In this document: piece by piece, positions 55,853 to 64,000 of the stretch | Position numbering within the stretch: the first letter of the stretch is position 1 | Layout: each line of letters opens with the position of its first letter | Source of the DNA: Ancylobacter sp. SL191 | GTDB taxonomy: Bacteria > Pseudomonadota > Alphaproteobacteria > Rhizobiales > Xanthobacteraceae | Assembly: GCF_026625645.1 (NCBI RefSeq) | Contig: NZ_CP113056.1 | Location: 3,199,001-3,263,000 of the forward strand | Length of the DNA: 64,000 nucleotides | Direction: 5' to 3' | Notes under the pieces: generated by a model | Told to the model about the DNA's origin: nothing | Databases searched by the model: none | The model's input: the letters and a program-made list of their open reading frames with translations, nothing else | Position numbers and translations under genes: made by a program

Positions 55853-57448
55853 ATGCCGGAGCAAACTCCAGAGGTTCAACTGCACGGCGACTTGGGCGCG
55901 CAGGAGCCGGTGAGCGCCGGCCGCGAGGTCGAATTGAAGCTGTTGACGGATCCCGCCACCCTGCAGCACTTCTTCGCCGCCGCTGTCGTTACGCGAAACG
56001 CCACCTCAAAGGGCGTCGTCCGGCGCCTGGAGGCCACCTATTACGATACGCCCGATGCGGTCCTCGCCCGGCAGGGTGCCTCGCTGCGCGTCCGGCGCAG
56101 CGGCAAACAGTTCGTCCAGACGCTTAAGCTGGCATCAGAGGAAAGCCCGCTCCAGCGACGCGAGATGGAAGCGCGGGTGCCCGATATCGCCCTTCAGCTC
56201 GAGGCGCTGCCCTTGGCCGAGCTGGGTGCGCCCTTCGCGACGCTGCCGGACGCGGGGCTCGCGCCGGTGTTCACCACCAAGATCCGCCGCCATACCCACG
56301 TGGTGGAGTTTGGCGGCGCCGCCATCGATGTCGCGTTCGATGAAGGAACTCTGAGTGCCGGCGACAAGGTGGAAGATGTCTGCGAGATCGAGCTAGAGCT
56401 GAAGGCCGGCGGGGCGGGCGCGCTCTATGAGCTGGGCCTGTCGCTGCTGGAGCAGGGTCCCGTCCGTATCGGGCTGCAAAGCAAGGCCGAGCGTGGCTAT
56501 GCCCTCGCCTTCGGCACCTCGCCCACCGCTGAGAAGGCGTTCGCGACCGGCATCGGCCCCGCCGATACCACCGACGATGTGATCGCCAAGGTTTTGAACG
56601 CCTGCCAGTCCCATGTGATGGCGAATCTGATGGCGGCGCATCATGGCCAGGACCCCGAGGGCGTCCACCAGCTGCGGGTCGCGCTGCGGCGTCTGCGCAC
56701 CGCTATATCGCTGTTCAAGAAGGAAGTCCCCGCCTCGGCGCTCGAGGCTCTCGGGCTTGACGCCAAGAGGCTGGCCAGCGCGCTCGGGCCGGCCCGCAAC
56801 TGGGACGTGTTCGCCACGTCGACCATCGCCGCGATCGAGCGCGCCAATCTGCCCGGCATCGACTTCACCGAGCTCAGATCCGCCACCGCCGCGCCGCGGG
56901 CGCGTAGCTATCAGGCCGTCCGCGTCGATCTGATCGATCTCGAATGCACCCGCTTCCTGCTGTCGCTCGGCCGGGTGATCGAGCGCCGAAGCTGGCGCAA
57001 CGATATCGGCATCGAGGCTCTCGCCGTGCTCACCCAGCCGGCGCGCGAGTTCGCCGGGCGCGGGCTGGCGCGCCTGCACCGCAAGGCGCTGAAACAGGGC
57101 CACAATTTCCGCAAGTTGCGGCCGACGGCACGGCATGAGCTGCGCCTGACGCTGAAGAAGCTGCGTTATACGGCGGAGTTTCTGCTGCCGCTTTACGACT
57201 GTGACGATGCCGCCCGGAAATATCTGAAGCGGATGTCCCGGCTGCAGGACATCCTCGGCATCGACAACGACATCACCACCACGCAGGCGCTGCTGCGCGA
57301 GGTGGAGGAGAGCACGTCGCTGCCGCAGGTCCACAAGGCCATCGGCGCCATCACCGGCTGGCAGGGGCGCGACCGCATTGAGACCGCCGAGTCACTGCGG
57401 CGCAGCTGGCGCAAGTTCATCGATGCCGAGCCGTTCTGGCCCGGCTAG
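55853..57448 (+). CDS. CYTH-CHAD domain protein (inorganic polyphosphate-related)
   Basis: A 531-residue cytoplasmic protein. The N-terminal CYTH triphosphatase-like domain (about residues 20-215) has the ExExK signature EVELKL near residue 25. It has further tunnel residues such as RRLEATYYDT, ASLRVRR and KIRRHTH. The C-terminal CHAD domain (about 240-525) is histidine- and basic-residue-rich (VHQLRVALRRLRTAI, LRLTLKKLRYTAEFL). CHAD domains bind polyphosphate. GGAGAG lies 7 bp before ATG 55853. It precedes the amino-acid decarboxylase gene by 111 bp. Confidence 0.92.
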   Translation: MPEQTPEVQLHGDLGAQEPVSAGREVELKLLTDPATLQHFFAAAVVTRNATSKGVVRRLEATYYDTPDAVLARQGASLRVRRSGKQFVQTLKLASEESPLQRREMEARVPDIALQLEALPLAELGAPFATLPDAGLAPVFTTKIRRHTHVVEFGGAAIDVAFDEGTLSAGDKVEDVCEIELELKAGGAGALYELGLSLLEQGPVRIGLQSKAERGYALAFGTSPTAEKAFATGIGPADTTDDVIAKVLNACQSHVMANLMAAHHGQDPEGVHQLRVALRRLRTAISLFKKEVPASALEALGLDAKRLASALGPARNWDVFATSTIAAIERANLPGIDFTELRSATAAPRARSYQAVRVDLIDLECTRFLLSLGRVIERRSWRNDIGIEALAVLTQPAREFAGRGLARLHRKALKQGHNFRKLRPTARHELRLTLKKLRYTAEFLLPLYDCDDAARKYLKRMSRLQDILGIDNDITTTQALLREVEESTSLPQVHKAIGAITGWQGRDRIETAESLRRSWRKFIDAEPFWPG

Positions 57449-57559
57449 CCGGGCGGCGCGCCCCTCACTGTCCCTCTAGGATCGTCACCGCGTTGTCGTG
57501 CTCTCGTCATGAGGCACGTCGAAACGTCACGTCGACGCCGAAGAGGAGGGGATGCCTGG

Positions 57560-59917
57560 ATGGACTATTTCAAACGCTTCAACTTCCTTTTCGCGACCCC
57601 CGCCTTCGATGCGGACGATCTGGAGGGCGCCCGCTATCACCAAATCGTCGCGGAGATAGAGAGCTCCGGCTTCGAGGTGGTGCGCGCGCGCACCATCGAA
57701 GATGCCGAGATCGCGGTTCAGACCGACGCCGCCATCGGCTGCATGATGGTGGACTGGGGCAAGAAGGGCATGGAGGGTAAGACGGCCTCGCTCATCAATT
57801 TGATGCGCCGGCGCGGCCTCGACTTTCCCATCATTCTGCTGATCCGCCGCAAGCGGTTCGAGGACGTGCCGGTGGAGGTGCTCGACTTCATCGATGGCTA
57901 TGTCTTCCTCTCCGAAGAAACCCCCGCCTTCATCGCCAAGAACCTCATCAGCCGGCTCAAGCAATATGCCGAGACCCTGAAGACGCCGTTCTTCGGCGCG
58001 CTGGTGGATTATGCCGAGGAGGGCAACCAGCTCTGGACCTGCCCCGGGCATAATGGCGGCGTGTTCTACTCGCGCAGCCCGATCGGCCGCGTGTTCATGG
58101 AGCATTTGGGCGAGGCGGTGTTCCGCGACGACCTCGACAACTCCGTAATCGATCTCGGTGACCTTCTGACCCATGAGGGCCCGGCCCTTGCGGCGCAAAA
58201 GGAAGCGGCCAAGATCTTCGGCGCCGAGAAGACCTATTTCGTGCTCAACGGCACCTCGACCTCGAACAAGGTCGCGCTCTCCGCCCTCGTGACAGATGGC
58301 GACCTCGTGCTGTTTGACCGCAACAACCACAAGGCCGCCCATCATGGCGCGCTGATGATCTCCGGCGGCATTCCGGTCTATGTGCCGACCGTGCGCAATG
58401 CCTGGGGGCTGATCGGCCCGATGGATTTCGCGGCGCTGGACGAGGAGGCGCTGCGCGAGCGCATCCGCACCCATCCGCTGGTCACTGACCCCGAGGCCTG
58501 GCAGAAGCCGCGTCCGTTCCGCGTCGCGGTGGTCGAGCAATGCACCTATGACGGCACGATCCACAATGCCGAGATGATCCTCGGGAAGATCGGGCATCTG
58601 TGCGACTACATCATGTTCGACGAGGCCTGGGCAGGCTTCATGAAGTTCCACCCGCTCTATGCCGGGCGCTTCGCCATGGGGCTGAAGGATCTGGGACCGG
58701 ACGCGCCTGGCATCATCGCCACCCAGTCGACCCACAAGCAGCTCGCGAGCTTCAGCCAGGCCTCGCAGATCCACATGAAGGACCGGCATATCAAGGGGCA
58801 GAAGCGGCGCGTGGAGCATCGGCGCTTCAATGAGAGCTTCATGCAGCACGCCTCCACGTCGCCCTTTTACCCACTATTCGCCTCGCTCGACGTTGGCGCG
58901 CAGATGATGAAGGGACGCTCCGGCGAAGTGCTGTGGGACGACACGATCCGCCTCGGCATTGAGCTGCGCAAGAAGATCCGCGCGGTGCGCCGGGAGTTCG
59001 AGGAGAAGGAACAGCGCCCCGAGCGCCGCTGGTTCTTCGAGCCCTTCGTACCGGACCGGGTGGCGATTCCCGATGCCGCCAGCCCCGGCGCGGTCCATGA
59101 CGTGCCGTGGGAGAGCGTCTCCACCGACCAGCTCGCCACCAACCCGGCCTTCTGGCATCTCACGCCGGGTGCCGCCTGGCACGGCTATGCCGGCATGGCG
59201 GCGGGCTTCGCCATGACCGATCCCAACAAGCTGACACTGCTCACGCCCGGCTTCGACCGCTCCACCGGCGCCTATGCGGAGCACGGAATCCCGGCCCCCG
59301 TGGTCGCGCAATATCTGCGCGAGAATCGCATCGTCGCGGAGAAGAACGACCTCAATTCGCTGCTGTTCCTGCTGACGCCGGGCGTTGAATCGAGCAAGGC
59401 CGGCACGCTGATCAGCGGTCTGGTCGCCTTCAAGAAACTGCACGACGACAACGCCTTGCTGGAAGACGCGATCCCCGAATTCTACCGGCGCCGGCCCGGG
59501 CGCTATGAAGGCGTGCGCCTGCGCGACCTGTGCGGGGAGATGCACCGCTTCTTCCGCAGCGCCAATGTCAGCGCATTGCAGGCCATGCAGTTCGCGGCTG
59601 AGCACCTGCCCGATATCGCCCTGTCGCCCCACGATGCGGCGCGCTGCCTGGTGCGCAACGATGTGGATTACCTGCCGATCGACGCCATTGCCGGGCGCAT
59701 CGCGACCACGCCTTTCGTGGTCTACCCGCCGGGCATCGCCACGATTGTCCCCGGCGAAAGGCTCACGCAGCGCGCCCAGCCGATGATCGACTATCTCAGG
59801 ATGTTTGAAGCCTGCTTCAATACGTTTCCGGGCTTTGACGTCGAGATCCAGGGCGTCTATCGCGAGACCGATGCAGCCGGTCGCATCCGGCTCTATACCT
59901 ATGTGGTTGCGGAATAA
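57560..59917 (+). CDS. Orn/Lys/Arg decarboxylase of the AdiA type
   Basis: PLP-dependent amino-acid decarboxylase of 785 residues, fold type I, acid-resistance class. The receiver-like wing domain (about 1-130) is followed by the PLP core, with the Schiff-base lysine K393 in ATQSTHKQLASFSQ and the aspartate in YIMFDEAWAGF near 354, and a C-terminal domain. An AGGAGGGG site 8 bp upstream supports ATG 57560 over the longer frame from 57509. Sequence style is closest to arginine decarboxylase (AdiA), but ornithine or lysine specificity is not excluded. No antiporter gene (AdiC-like) is next to it. Confidence 0.88.
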   Translation: MDYFKRFNFLFATPAFDADDLEGARYHQIVAEIESSGFEVVRARTIEDAEIAVQTDAAIGCMMVDWGKKGMEGKTASLINLMRRRGLDFPIILLIRRKRFEDVPVEVLDFIDGYVFLSEETPAFIAKNLISRLKQYAETLKTPFFGALVDYAEEGNQLWTCPGHNGGVFYSRSPIGRVFMEHLGEAVFRDDLDNSVIDLGDLLTHEGPALAAQKEAAKIFGAEKTYFVLNGTSTSNKVALSALVTDGDLVLFDRNNHKAAHHGALMISGGIPVYVPTVRNAWGLIGPMDFAALDEEALRERIRTHPLVTDPEAWQKPRPFRVAVVEQCTYDGTIHNAEMILGKIGHLCDYIMFDEAWAGFMKFHPLYAGRFAMGLKDLGPDAPGIIATQSTHKQLASFSQASQIHMKDRHIKGQKRRVEHRRFNESFMQHASTSPFYPLFASLDVGAQMMKGRSGEVLWDDTIRLGIELRKKIRAVRREFEEKEQRPERRWFFEPFVPDRVAIPDAASPGAVHDVPWESVSTDQLATNPAFWHLTPGAAWHGYAGMAAGFAMTDPNKLTLLTPGFDRSTGAYAEHGIPAPVVAQYLRENRIVAEKNDLNSLLFLLTPGVESSKAGTLISGLVAFKKLHDDNALLEDAIPEFYRRRPGRYEGVRLRDLCGEMHRFFRSANVSALQAMQFAAEHLPDIALSPHDAARCLVRNDVDYLPIDAIAGRIATTPFVVYPPGIATIVPGERLTQRAQPMIDYLRMFEACFNTFPGFDVEIQGVYRETDAAGRIRLYTYVVAE

Positions 59918-59937
59918 GCGGGAGTCCGGGTTCGTTC

Positions 59938-60498
59938 ATGGAGCAGGAGAACGCGGTCATTGTCCGCCCGACGCGGGATTCCGACGTGGATGCCATGCTG
60001 GCGATCTACCGCCATCACATCCGCCGGGGCGTCGAGGAGGGGGTGGACGACAATGACACGCCGCAGCCCGACGACCTGCGGGAGCGGCGCAAAAACCTGA
60101 AAAACCGCCGCTTTCCCCACATCGTAGCGGTCCGGGACGGCGAGGTGGTGGGCTATGCCTATGTCGTGCTGTTCCGCAAGCGCCCGGCCTATCGCTACAC
60201 CGTCAAGCATTCCATCTATGTCCACCACCAGCACATTGGCCACGGCATCGGCAGCCGGCTCATGCGCAGCCTGATCGATGCCTGCGCGGGCGCCGGCTTC
60301 CGGCAGATGATCGGCTATATCGACGGAGACAACACCGCGTCGCTCGCCATCCATGAGCGGTTCGGCTTTGTCCGGGTGGGGTTTCTCCCCGCGGTCGCCT
60401 ACCGTTATGGCCGCTGGGCCGACAGCGTGATGGTGCAGCGCTCTCTGGGTCCCGGCGCCACCGCTCCGCCCAAGCCCCTCCCCCTCTCCACCTATTGA
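59938..60498 (+). CDS. GNAT N-acetyltransferase, phosphinothricin-acetyltransferase-like
   Basis: A 186-residue acetyl-CoA transferase of the Pat/MdcA-like group. It has the central V-G-Y-A-Y-V strand (EVVGYAYVVLFRKRPAYRYTVKHSIYV is longer than the motif itself), the acetyl-CoA pyrophosphate loop HIGHGIGSRL near residue 100, and NTASLAIHERFGFVRVG near 140. The substrate amine is unknown. It begins 20 bp after the decarboxylase, so they may be cotranscribed and the acceptor may be a polyamine or related amine, by inference only. The tail is proline-rich. Confidence 0.88.
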   Translation: MEQENAVIVRPTRDSDVDAMLAIYRHHIRRGVEEGVDDNDTPQPDDLRERRKNLKNRRFPHIVAVRDGEVVGYAYVVLFRKRPAYRYTVKHSIYVHHQHIGHGIGSRLMRSLIDACAGAGFRQMIGYIDGDNTASLAIHERFGFVRVGFLPAVAYRYGRWADSVMVQRSLGPGATAPPKPLPLSTY

Positions 60499-61101
60499 CC
60501 AACAGGCAGATCTCCACTGCGCCGCGCGCGGCGCTCATCGCCAATCTTCCGAATCCATCCTTCACACCGTGAGGGTGATGATCTCAACCTGGTGCGGGCT
60601 GTCGACGGCGTGGCGCAGGACGTTGCCGCCCGCCCACTGGTCCGCATCTCGGGTCGATCGACTCGGGTAAGAGCGCCTTCTGGTCGCGGCAGAACATGAG
60701 GAAGAGCGCCAAGGAGTGCTACGATGGCAATAGGTCTCATCGTAAACCGAACCTCTCGTAAATCCACGCGCGAGGCGATCACTGCGCCGCCGCTGATGCG
60801 GCATGGTGAGGATGAACTCTGACTGCGTGCGAGTTGCTGCCGGACAGCACGCTGACCATTAACGTCAACGTGCGAAGCGGGGACTTTCGGGCTTTCCGAG
60901 ACCGGCTGAGGTGGCTGCGTTGATCGCGGACTCACCCCTCGGATATCAGCTGACCACATCTCCGCCGGCCCCCAGACGACGGCCCAATCCGGTTATCTTC
61001 AACCCAACCTACTCACAGATGCTAAGGGTGATTTTAACAGCAACGGTGACGATGCGGCCATCAGAAGGCCCATCGCATGGCGGAGCGCAATCGGCGGCAA
61101 T
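60499..61101. other. Intergenic region left of tRNA-Ser, probably decayed sequence
   Basis: About 600 bp without a credible gene. Minus-strand frames at 60562-60804 and 60492-60959 overlap each other and show no start signal or family resemblance. The composition is mixed and includes AT-richer DNA near 61010-61050. It may be remnants at the border of the mobile element, but I recognise no transposase or phage gene in it. Confidence 0.4.
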
Positions 61102-61191
61102 TGGCGGAAGGGGTGGGATTCGAACCCACGGTGGGCTTGCACCCACGGCGGTTTTCAAGACCGCTGCCTTAAACCACTCGGCCACCCTTCC
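61102..61191 (-). tRNA. tRNA-Ser(UGA)
   Basis: A 90-nt tRNA including an encoded CCA (61102-61104). The acceptor stem GGAAGGG pairs with CCCTTCC. The D-loop is normal for class II. The anticodon stem GCGGT/ACCGC encloses loop CTTGAAA with anticodon TGA at 61155-61157. A long variable arm (GTGGGTGCAAGCCCAC) and T-loop GGGTTCGAATCCC follow. It is the likely insertion site of the element to its right. Confidence 0.97.
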
Positions 61192-61210
61192 AAGCCTTGA
61201 AACTGCTTGG
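61190..61210. repeat. Inverted repeat at the tRNA 5' boundary
   Basis: CCAAGC (61190-61195) and GCTTGG (61205-61210) are perfect 6-bp arms beginning in the first base pair of the tRNA. Because integrase core sites are short inverted repeats, this may mark one end of the element, but no partner copy is inside the window. Confidence 0.35.
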
Positions 61211-61258
61211 ATCTTGCGCGCCGTCGCGAAGTTCCTGGGGCAATTGCAAACCGAATTG

Positions 61259-62425
61259 CTAACCTTCGCGATTGACGGCCGCCTGCTTTAGGGCTCCCTG
61301 CACCATGGCGTCAACTGCCTGCGCGGCATCGGCCTGCATGCTCGTGGTCGCGTGGCTGTATAGGTCGAGGGTGATGCCGACAGTCGAGTGACCGAGTCGC
61401 TCGGAAGCGATCTTGGGGTGAACACCCGCCTCTAGCATCTGCGTCGCATGGGTGTGGCGCAGGTCATGGAAACGGAGCCGGGGGAGCCCAGTTCTCGCAA
61501 TTAGCCGGGTCCATTCGTGCGTGAGGGAGTCGGGCTTGAGCGGCGCGCCGTCTTCCTGGGCGACAACGTGATGATCGTCAGTTTGCCTCACGCCGACCCG
61601 AAGCAACTCCTCCGCTTGTCGCAGGCGATGGCGTCTCAGTTCCTCGACGACCATCGACGAGGCCACCACGACCCGCGGCTTGCCATTCTTCGGCGACTTG
61701 AGACGAATCTGCGTGCCGATCTGCTCCAGACTATGGACGACAGCAATCGTGCCAGAGGACAAGTTCACGTCCCGCCACCGGAGCCCGAGTACCTCGCCTC
61801 GCCGGAGGCCACACATGACCGCCAGAACGACCGGGACATACGCGCGAGTTGGCCGGAAGGCCTGAAGAAGGTCGGCCGTCTGCGGCAGATCGTAGGCCTC
61901 CACCGTAGACTTTTCGACCTTGGGCGGGGTGGTGAGCGCGACAGGATTCCGACTGATCATTCCCCAGCGCACCGCTTGGTCGAAGGCTGTCAGCAGCACG
62001 CGGCGAGCGTGATGCACAGTCCTTGGTGACAATCCCCCCTGCCCCTTCCTCCGCCCCGATTCGAGAAGCTGGGCCCATGCGGCGTCAATCGTTGCTGGAC
62101 CGAGTTTCGTCAGCTTATGGGCGCCCAGGATCGGCTGGACGTTCTTGCGGAGAAGCTGGGCGTATCGATCCAGGGTCTTCGGTGCGACCGTCGTTTTCGC
62201 GTGCTCAAGCCATCGGTCGATGTACTCCGCCACTGTCAGCTTCGATGGTTCGGAATAGGTCCCTGCCGACATCTCGCTGATGAGGCGGGCGCACTCCTTC
62301 TGCGCCTCGCGCTTGCCACCCTTGAAGGAGTGCCACTTCTTCTTGGGCTTGCCGGTCGCTGGGTCTGAGATCGATAGGACAATCGCCCAGTGGCCGGGCG
62401 AGCGTTCGCGAAGATGCCCCTTCAT
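61259..62425 (-). CDS. Tyrosine-type site-specific integrase
   Basis: A 388-residue phage-type integrase. The N-terminal AP2-like arm-binding and SAM-like core-binding domains (about 1-170) are followed by the catalytic domain. It has Arg in CGLRRGEVLGLRW near 208, HDLRHTHAT (H-x-x-R) near 319, His in ERLGHSTVG near 345 and the nucleophile Tyr in LDLYSHA near 355. It is transcribed toward the tRNA-Ser, whose 5' end is 67 bp away. The start overlaps the preceding small protein gene by 4 bp. Confidence 0.95.
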   Translation of the reverse strand: MKGHLRERSPGHWAIVLSISDPATGKPKKKWHSFKGGKREAQKECARLISEMSAGTYSEPSKLTVAEYIDRWLEHAKTTVAPKTLDRYAQLLRKNVQPILGAHKLTKLGPATIDAAWAQLLESGRRKGQGGLSPRTVHHARRVLLTAFDQAVRWGMISRNPVALTTPPKVEKSTVEAYDLPQTADLLQAFRPTRAYVPVVLAVMCGLRRGEVLGLRWRDVNLSSGTIAVVHSLEQIGTQIRLKSPKNGKPRVVVASSMVVEELRRHRLRQAEELLRVGVRQTDDHHVVAQEDGAPLKPDSLTHEWTRLIARTGLPRLRFHDLRHTHATQMLEAGVHPKIASERLGHSTVGITLDLYSHATTSMQADAAQAVDAMVQGALKQAAVNREG

Positions 62426-62913
62426 TCTGCCCTCCCCTCGTCCAGCGAGGCGAACGCCGCCGCCAGTTGGTCAGCTCGGTCTTGGGCGGCCTTCTCTGCG
62501 CGTTCGATAGCTTCGGCGGCTTCAATCACGTCCGGAGACTGCCGCACGATGCCCAGAAGCTGCACAAGCATGAAGATCTCTCCAGAAAGACGAGCCATTG
62601 GGAGAGCGAGATCCGATAGTGCCTTGAGAGCGAACTTTGCGCGGGTCTTCCAGTCCGCAATGCCTCCTTTGGAGATTTCGAGGCTCATCCGGCTGCCGAC
62701 ATCGTACGCGCTCCACAGCGCGTCGTAGCGTGACGCGATCTGTTCGGACCGCCCGTCGATGAAAATTGCCATTGCTGTAAGGCGCCGAATTGCATCCGAG
62801 CGGCTCGCGATACCTGCCTTCTCACGCCAAGCGTCAACGGCCTCCATCTCCTCCGGCGAGATAAGCATATGGAGACGTTCAGTTTTCTTCAGTGGCTTAT
62901 TGTACCCAGCCAT
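62422..62913 (-). CDS. Small ribbon-helix-helix-like element protein
   Basis: A 163-residue protein from ATG 62913. The N-terminal 45 residues (KKTERLHMLISPEEMEAVDAWREKAGIASRSDAIRRLTAMAI) have the pattern of a ribbon-helix-helix DNA-binding fold. The rest is helical without a known family. It overlaps the integrase start by 4 bp and its upstream region carries several palindromes, so it may be an autoregulator and excision/integration control protein. Longer upstream starts exist but run through the palindromes. Confidence 0.75.
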   Translation of the reverse strand: MAGYNKPLKKTERLHMLISPEEMEAVDAWREKAGIASRSDAIRRLTAMAIFIDGRSEQIASRYDALWSAYDVGSRMSLEISKGGIADWKTRAKFALKALSDLALPMARLSGEIFMLVQLLGIVRQSPDVIEAAEAIERAEKAAQDRADQLAAAFASLDEGRAE

Positions 62914-62921
62914 GTCGGACC

Positions 62922-63025
62922 TCGTATGTGCATACGAAGCTGAAACTATACGCATAAATTGGTTGCGGCCAGCCCCATCTCGTACTAGAAAATATGCGCA
63001 TGTTTTTGATTTATATGCGGATGGA
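62922..63025. promoter_or_regulatory. Operator-like cluster between divergent element genes
   Basis: Four related sites occur in an AT-rich divergent region: TCGTATG-TG-CATACGA (62922-62937), TATACGCATA (62947-62956), ATGCGCAT (62994-63001) and a half-like TATATGCGG near 63012-63020. They share the TATGCGCATA theme with symmetry, as expected for sites bound by a dimeric regulator such as the adjacent RHH-like protein. Divergent genes start at 62913 and 63037. Confidence 0.6.
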
Positions 63026-63036
63026 GATGGGTTTCG

Positions 63037-63297
63037 ATGGCATCCTCACGCCTTACCTCAGCCAACAAGGCGCTTAGCCGTAAGCCTCTGCGGCATGTCC
63101 TCACACTTGACGAAGCCGTCACTATGCCCGCGATCGACATCCCGGATGCGGGGAGGCTTTTCCTCGGGGGCCTCAGCCGCAATGCGAGCTATGCCGCGGC
63201 CCGCGAAGGGCTGATCAAGACGATCACGATTGGGCGTCGGAAGAAGGCCCTCACGAAGCCTCTCGCGGAGGCTGTTGGCGTTACGGTCAAGTTCTGA
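63037..63297 (+). CDS. Small protein with excisionase-like (winged-helix) C-terminal half
   Basis: An 86-residue protein. The second half (NASYAAAREGLIKTITIGRRKKALTKPLAE) has the pattern of AlpA/excisionase-type helix-turn-helix regulators. The first half is unknown. It is the first plus-strand gene of the element and divergent from the integrase pair. It may be an excisionase (Xis) partner of the integrase; this is inference from pattern and position. Confidence 0.7.
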   Translation: MASSRLTSANKALSRKPLRHVLTLDEAVTMPAIDIPDAGRLFLGGLSRNASYAAAREGLIKTITIGRRKKALTKPLAEAVGVTVKF

Positions 63298-63309
63298 GGA
63301 GTCGACGTG

Positions 63310-63543
63310 ATGTTAGATCGCGAGCTCCTAATTCACCGGCTCACCACGGCCCTGGCCGGCGCTGAGGACCTTCTGCACGATCAACTGTCGGGCTCCCCGT
63401 TCGATCGGGACGGTGAGCGCCACTACGGCGTTCGGGCGACAAAGGGGGATCTACTGCTCCTCCTTATCGAAGTCGCGGCTCAGACGGCCAAAGAGCTATC
63501 TGCGGCGCTGAGCGGCGGCGTGGTCGCGGAGGCAGCGGAATGA
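63310..63543 (+). CDS. Small hypothetical element protein
   Basis: A 77-residue acidic, leucine-rich helical protein (LIHRLTTALAGAEDLLHDQLSG, LLLLIEVAAQTAKEL). A GTG immediately upstream (63307) also could start it. No family recognised. Its stop overlaps the next gene by 4 bp, so the two are one small operon. Confidence 0.6.
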   Translation: MLDRELLIHRLTTALAGAEDLLHDQLSGSPFDRDGERHYGVRATKGDLLLLLIEVAAQTAKELSAALSGGVVAEAAE

Positions 63544-64000
63544 GCGAGCGCAGCCGGATTAAGCGTCCCAAGCGCGGGAAGCAGGCGATCGTCGGCCAGT
63601 TCGCCCCGCGCCTGATCGAGATGCTCCGCAGCCCGGCCTACCGAGCGCTGAGCCAGTCGGAGCATCGGATCCTCGCGCGCCTCGAGATCGAGCTGGCCGA
63701 CCATGGCGGGGCCGATAATGGCAGGTTGCCCGCGACCTACGACGACTTCCAGGAGTATGGGGTTCATCGGCATGCCATCGCCCCCGCGCTGCGTGCGCTC
63801 GAGGCACTCGGCTTTATCGAGATCACCGAGCGAGGCCGTGCAGGCAATGGCGAGTGGCGCCGTCCCCATCAGTTCAGATTGACGTACCGGCCGACGAAAG
63901 AAGCGGGTTCTTCCGACGATTGGCGTCATGTCGAAACGGTGCGTGCGGCGGAAAAGCTAGCCCGCGCTGCTCGGAAACAGAACTCCAGTGGTGAAGAGCG
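63540..64000 (+). CDS. Phage-type winged-helix DNA-binding protein (3' end beyond the window)
   Basis: The frame opens at ATG 63540, overlapping the previous stop (ATGA), and remains open for at least 153 codons to the window edge. It contains a wHTH-like block (SEHRILARLEIELADHGG then LPATYDDFQEYGVHRHAIAPALRALEALGFIEITERGR). The latter pattern, in which helices recognise DNA and end with a wing, is common in phage and plasmid replication or regulatory proteins of alphaproteobacteria. Function unknown. Confidence 0.75.
   Translation, partial: MSERSRIKRPKRGKQAIVGQFAPRLIEMLRSPAYRALSQSEHRILARLEIELADHGGADNGRLPATYDDFQEYGVHRHAIAPALRALEALGFIEITERGRAGNGEWRRPHQFRLTYRPTKEAGSSDDWRHVETVRAAEKLARAARKQNSSGEE

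Noticed and set aside
60562..60804. 80-codon minus-strand frame as a gene
   Set aside because: Its product is Arg/Ser-rich with no signature and it overlaps a longer frame in another reading phase.

Overview
The window is GC-rich DNA from an alphaproteobacterium, most likely a methylotrophic member of the Rhizobiales close to Xanthobacteraceae (Ancylobacter/Starkeya/Xanthobacter type). This placement is inferred from gene order (trkA-trkH-dat-hfq-hflX-mazG), a complete MxaF-type methanol dehydrogenase cluster, an IalB-family protein and a cyclic beta-1,2-glucan synthase. No 16S rRNA is present to confirm it.

Layout. (1) 1-12.6 kb is core housekeeping. The plus-strand block is trkA(end)-trkH-D-amino acid aminotransferase-hfq-hflX. 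Facing it on the minus strand are mazG, an MBL hydrolase, tatD, metG, holB, tmk, a D,D-carboxypeptidase and rlpA. (2) 12.8-27.2 kb is a methanol-oxidation region. On the minus strand lies mxaF-J-G-I-R-S-A-C-K-L-D plus a beta-propeller gene, tightly coupled from mxaR onward. Divergent from mxaF is a lipoprotein / NarX-like kinase / NarL-like regulator operon resembling Paracoccus moxZYX. The junctions mxaF/J, mxaJ/G and mxaI/R carry strong hairpins, and the mxaF upstream region has a perfect palindrome and a long leader inverted repeat. A hybrid histidine kinase follows. (3) 30-34.4 kb has two small secreted proteins (one IalB), then divergent katG/oxyR. (4) 34.4-45.1 kb holds two FCD-GntR-controlled catabolic loci: a D-amino-acid oxidoreductase with an Asp/Glu/maleate racemase-isomerase, and a sugar-acid operon. 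The latter comprises an enolase-superfamily dehydratase, IdnO-like SDR, TRAP DctPQM, IdnD and gluconokinase, and its GntR gene is headed by a 24-bp perfect palindrome.

(5) 45.5-60.5 kb contains a single giant cyclic beta-1,2-glucan synthase gene flanked by a 50-bp imperfect direct repeat, then a PP2A-like phosphatase, a CYTH-CHAD protein, an acid-resistance-type arginine/ornithine/lysine decarboxylase and a GNAT acetyltransferase. (6) From about 61.1 kb to the end, a tRNA-Ser(UGA) gene abuts a tyrosine integrase, a small ribbon-helix-helix-like protein, a cluster of palindromic operator-like sites, and small divergent phage-type genes. This is the left end of an integrative element or prophage that continues beyond the window.

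Functionally, methanol would be oxidised in the periplasm by MxaFI with PQQ and calcium, and electrons would pass to cytochrome cL (MxaG). MxaJ, MxaD and the MxaRSACKL set would assist assembly and metal insertion. No PQQ biosynthesis genes are in the window. The sugar-acid operon would import an acid sugar by TRAP and feed it to 6-phosphogluconate through 5-ketogluconate and gluconate.
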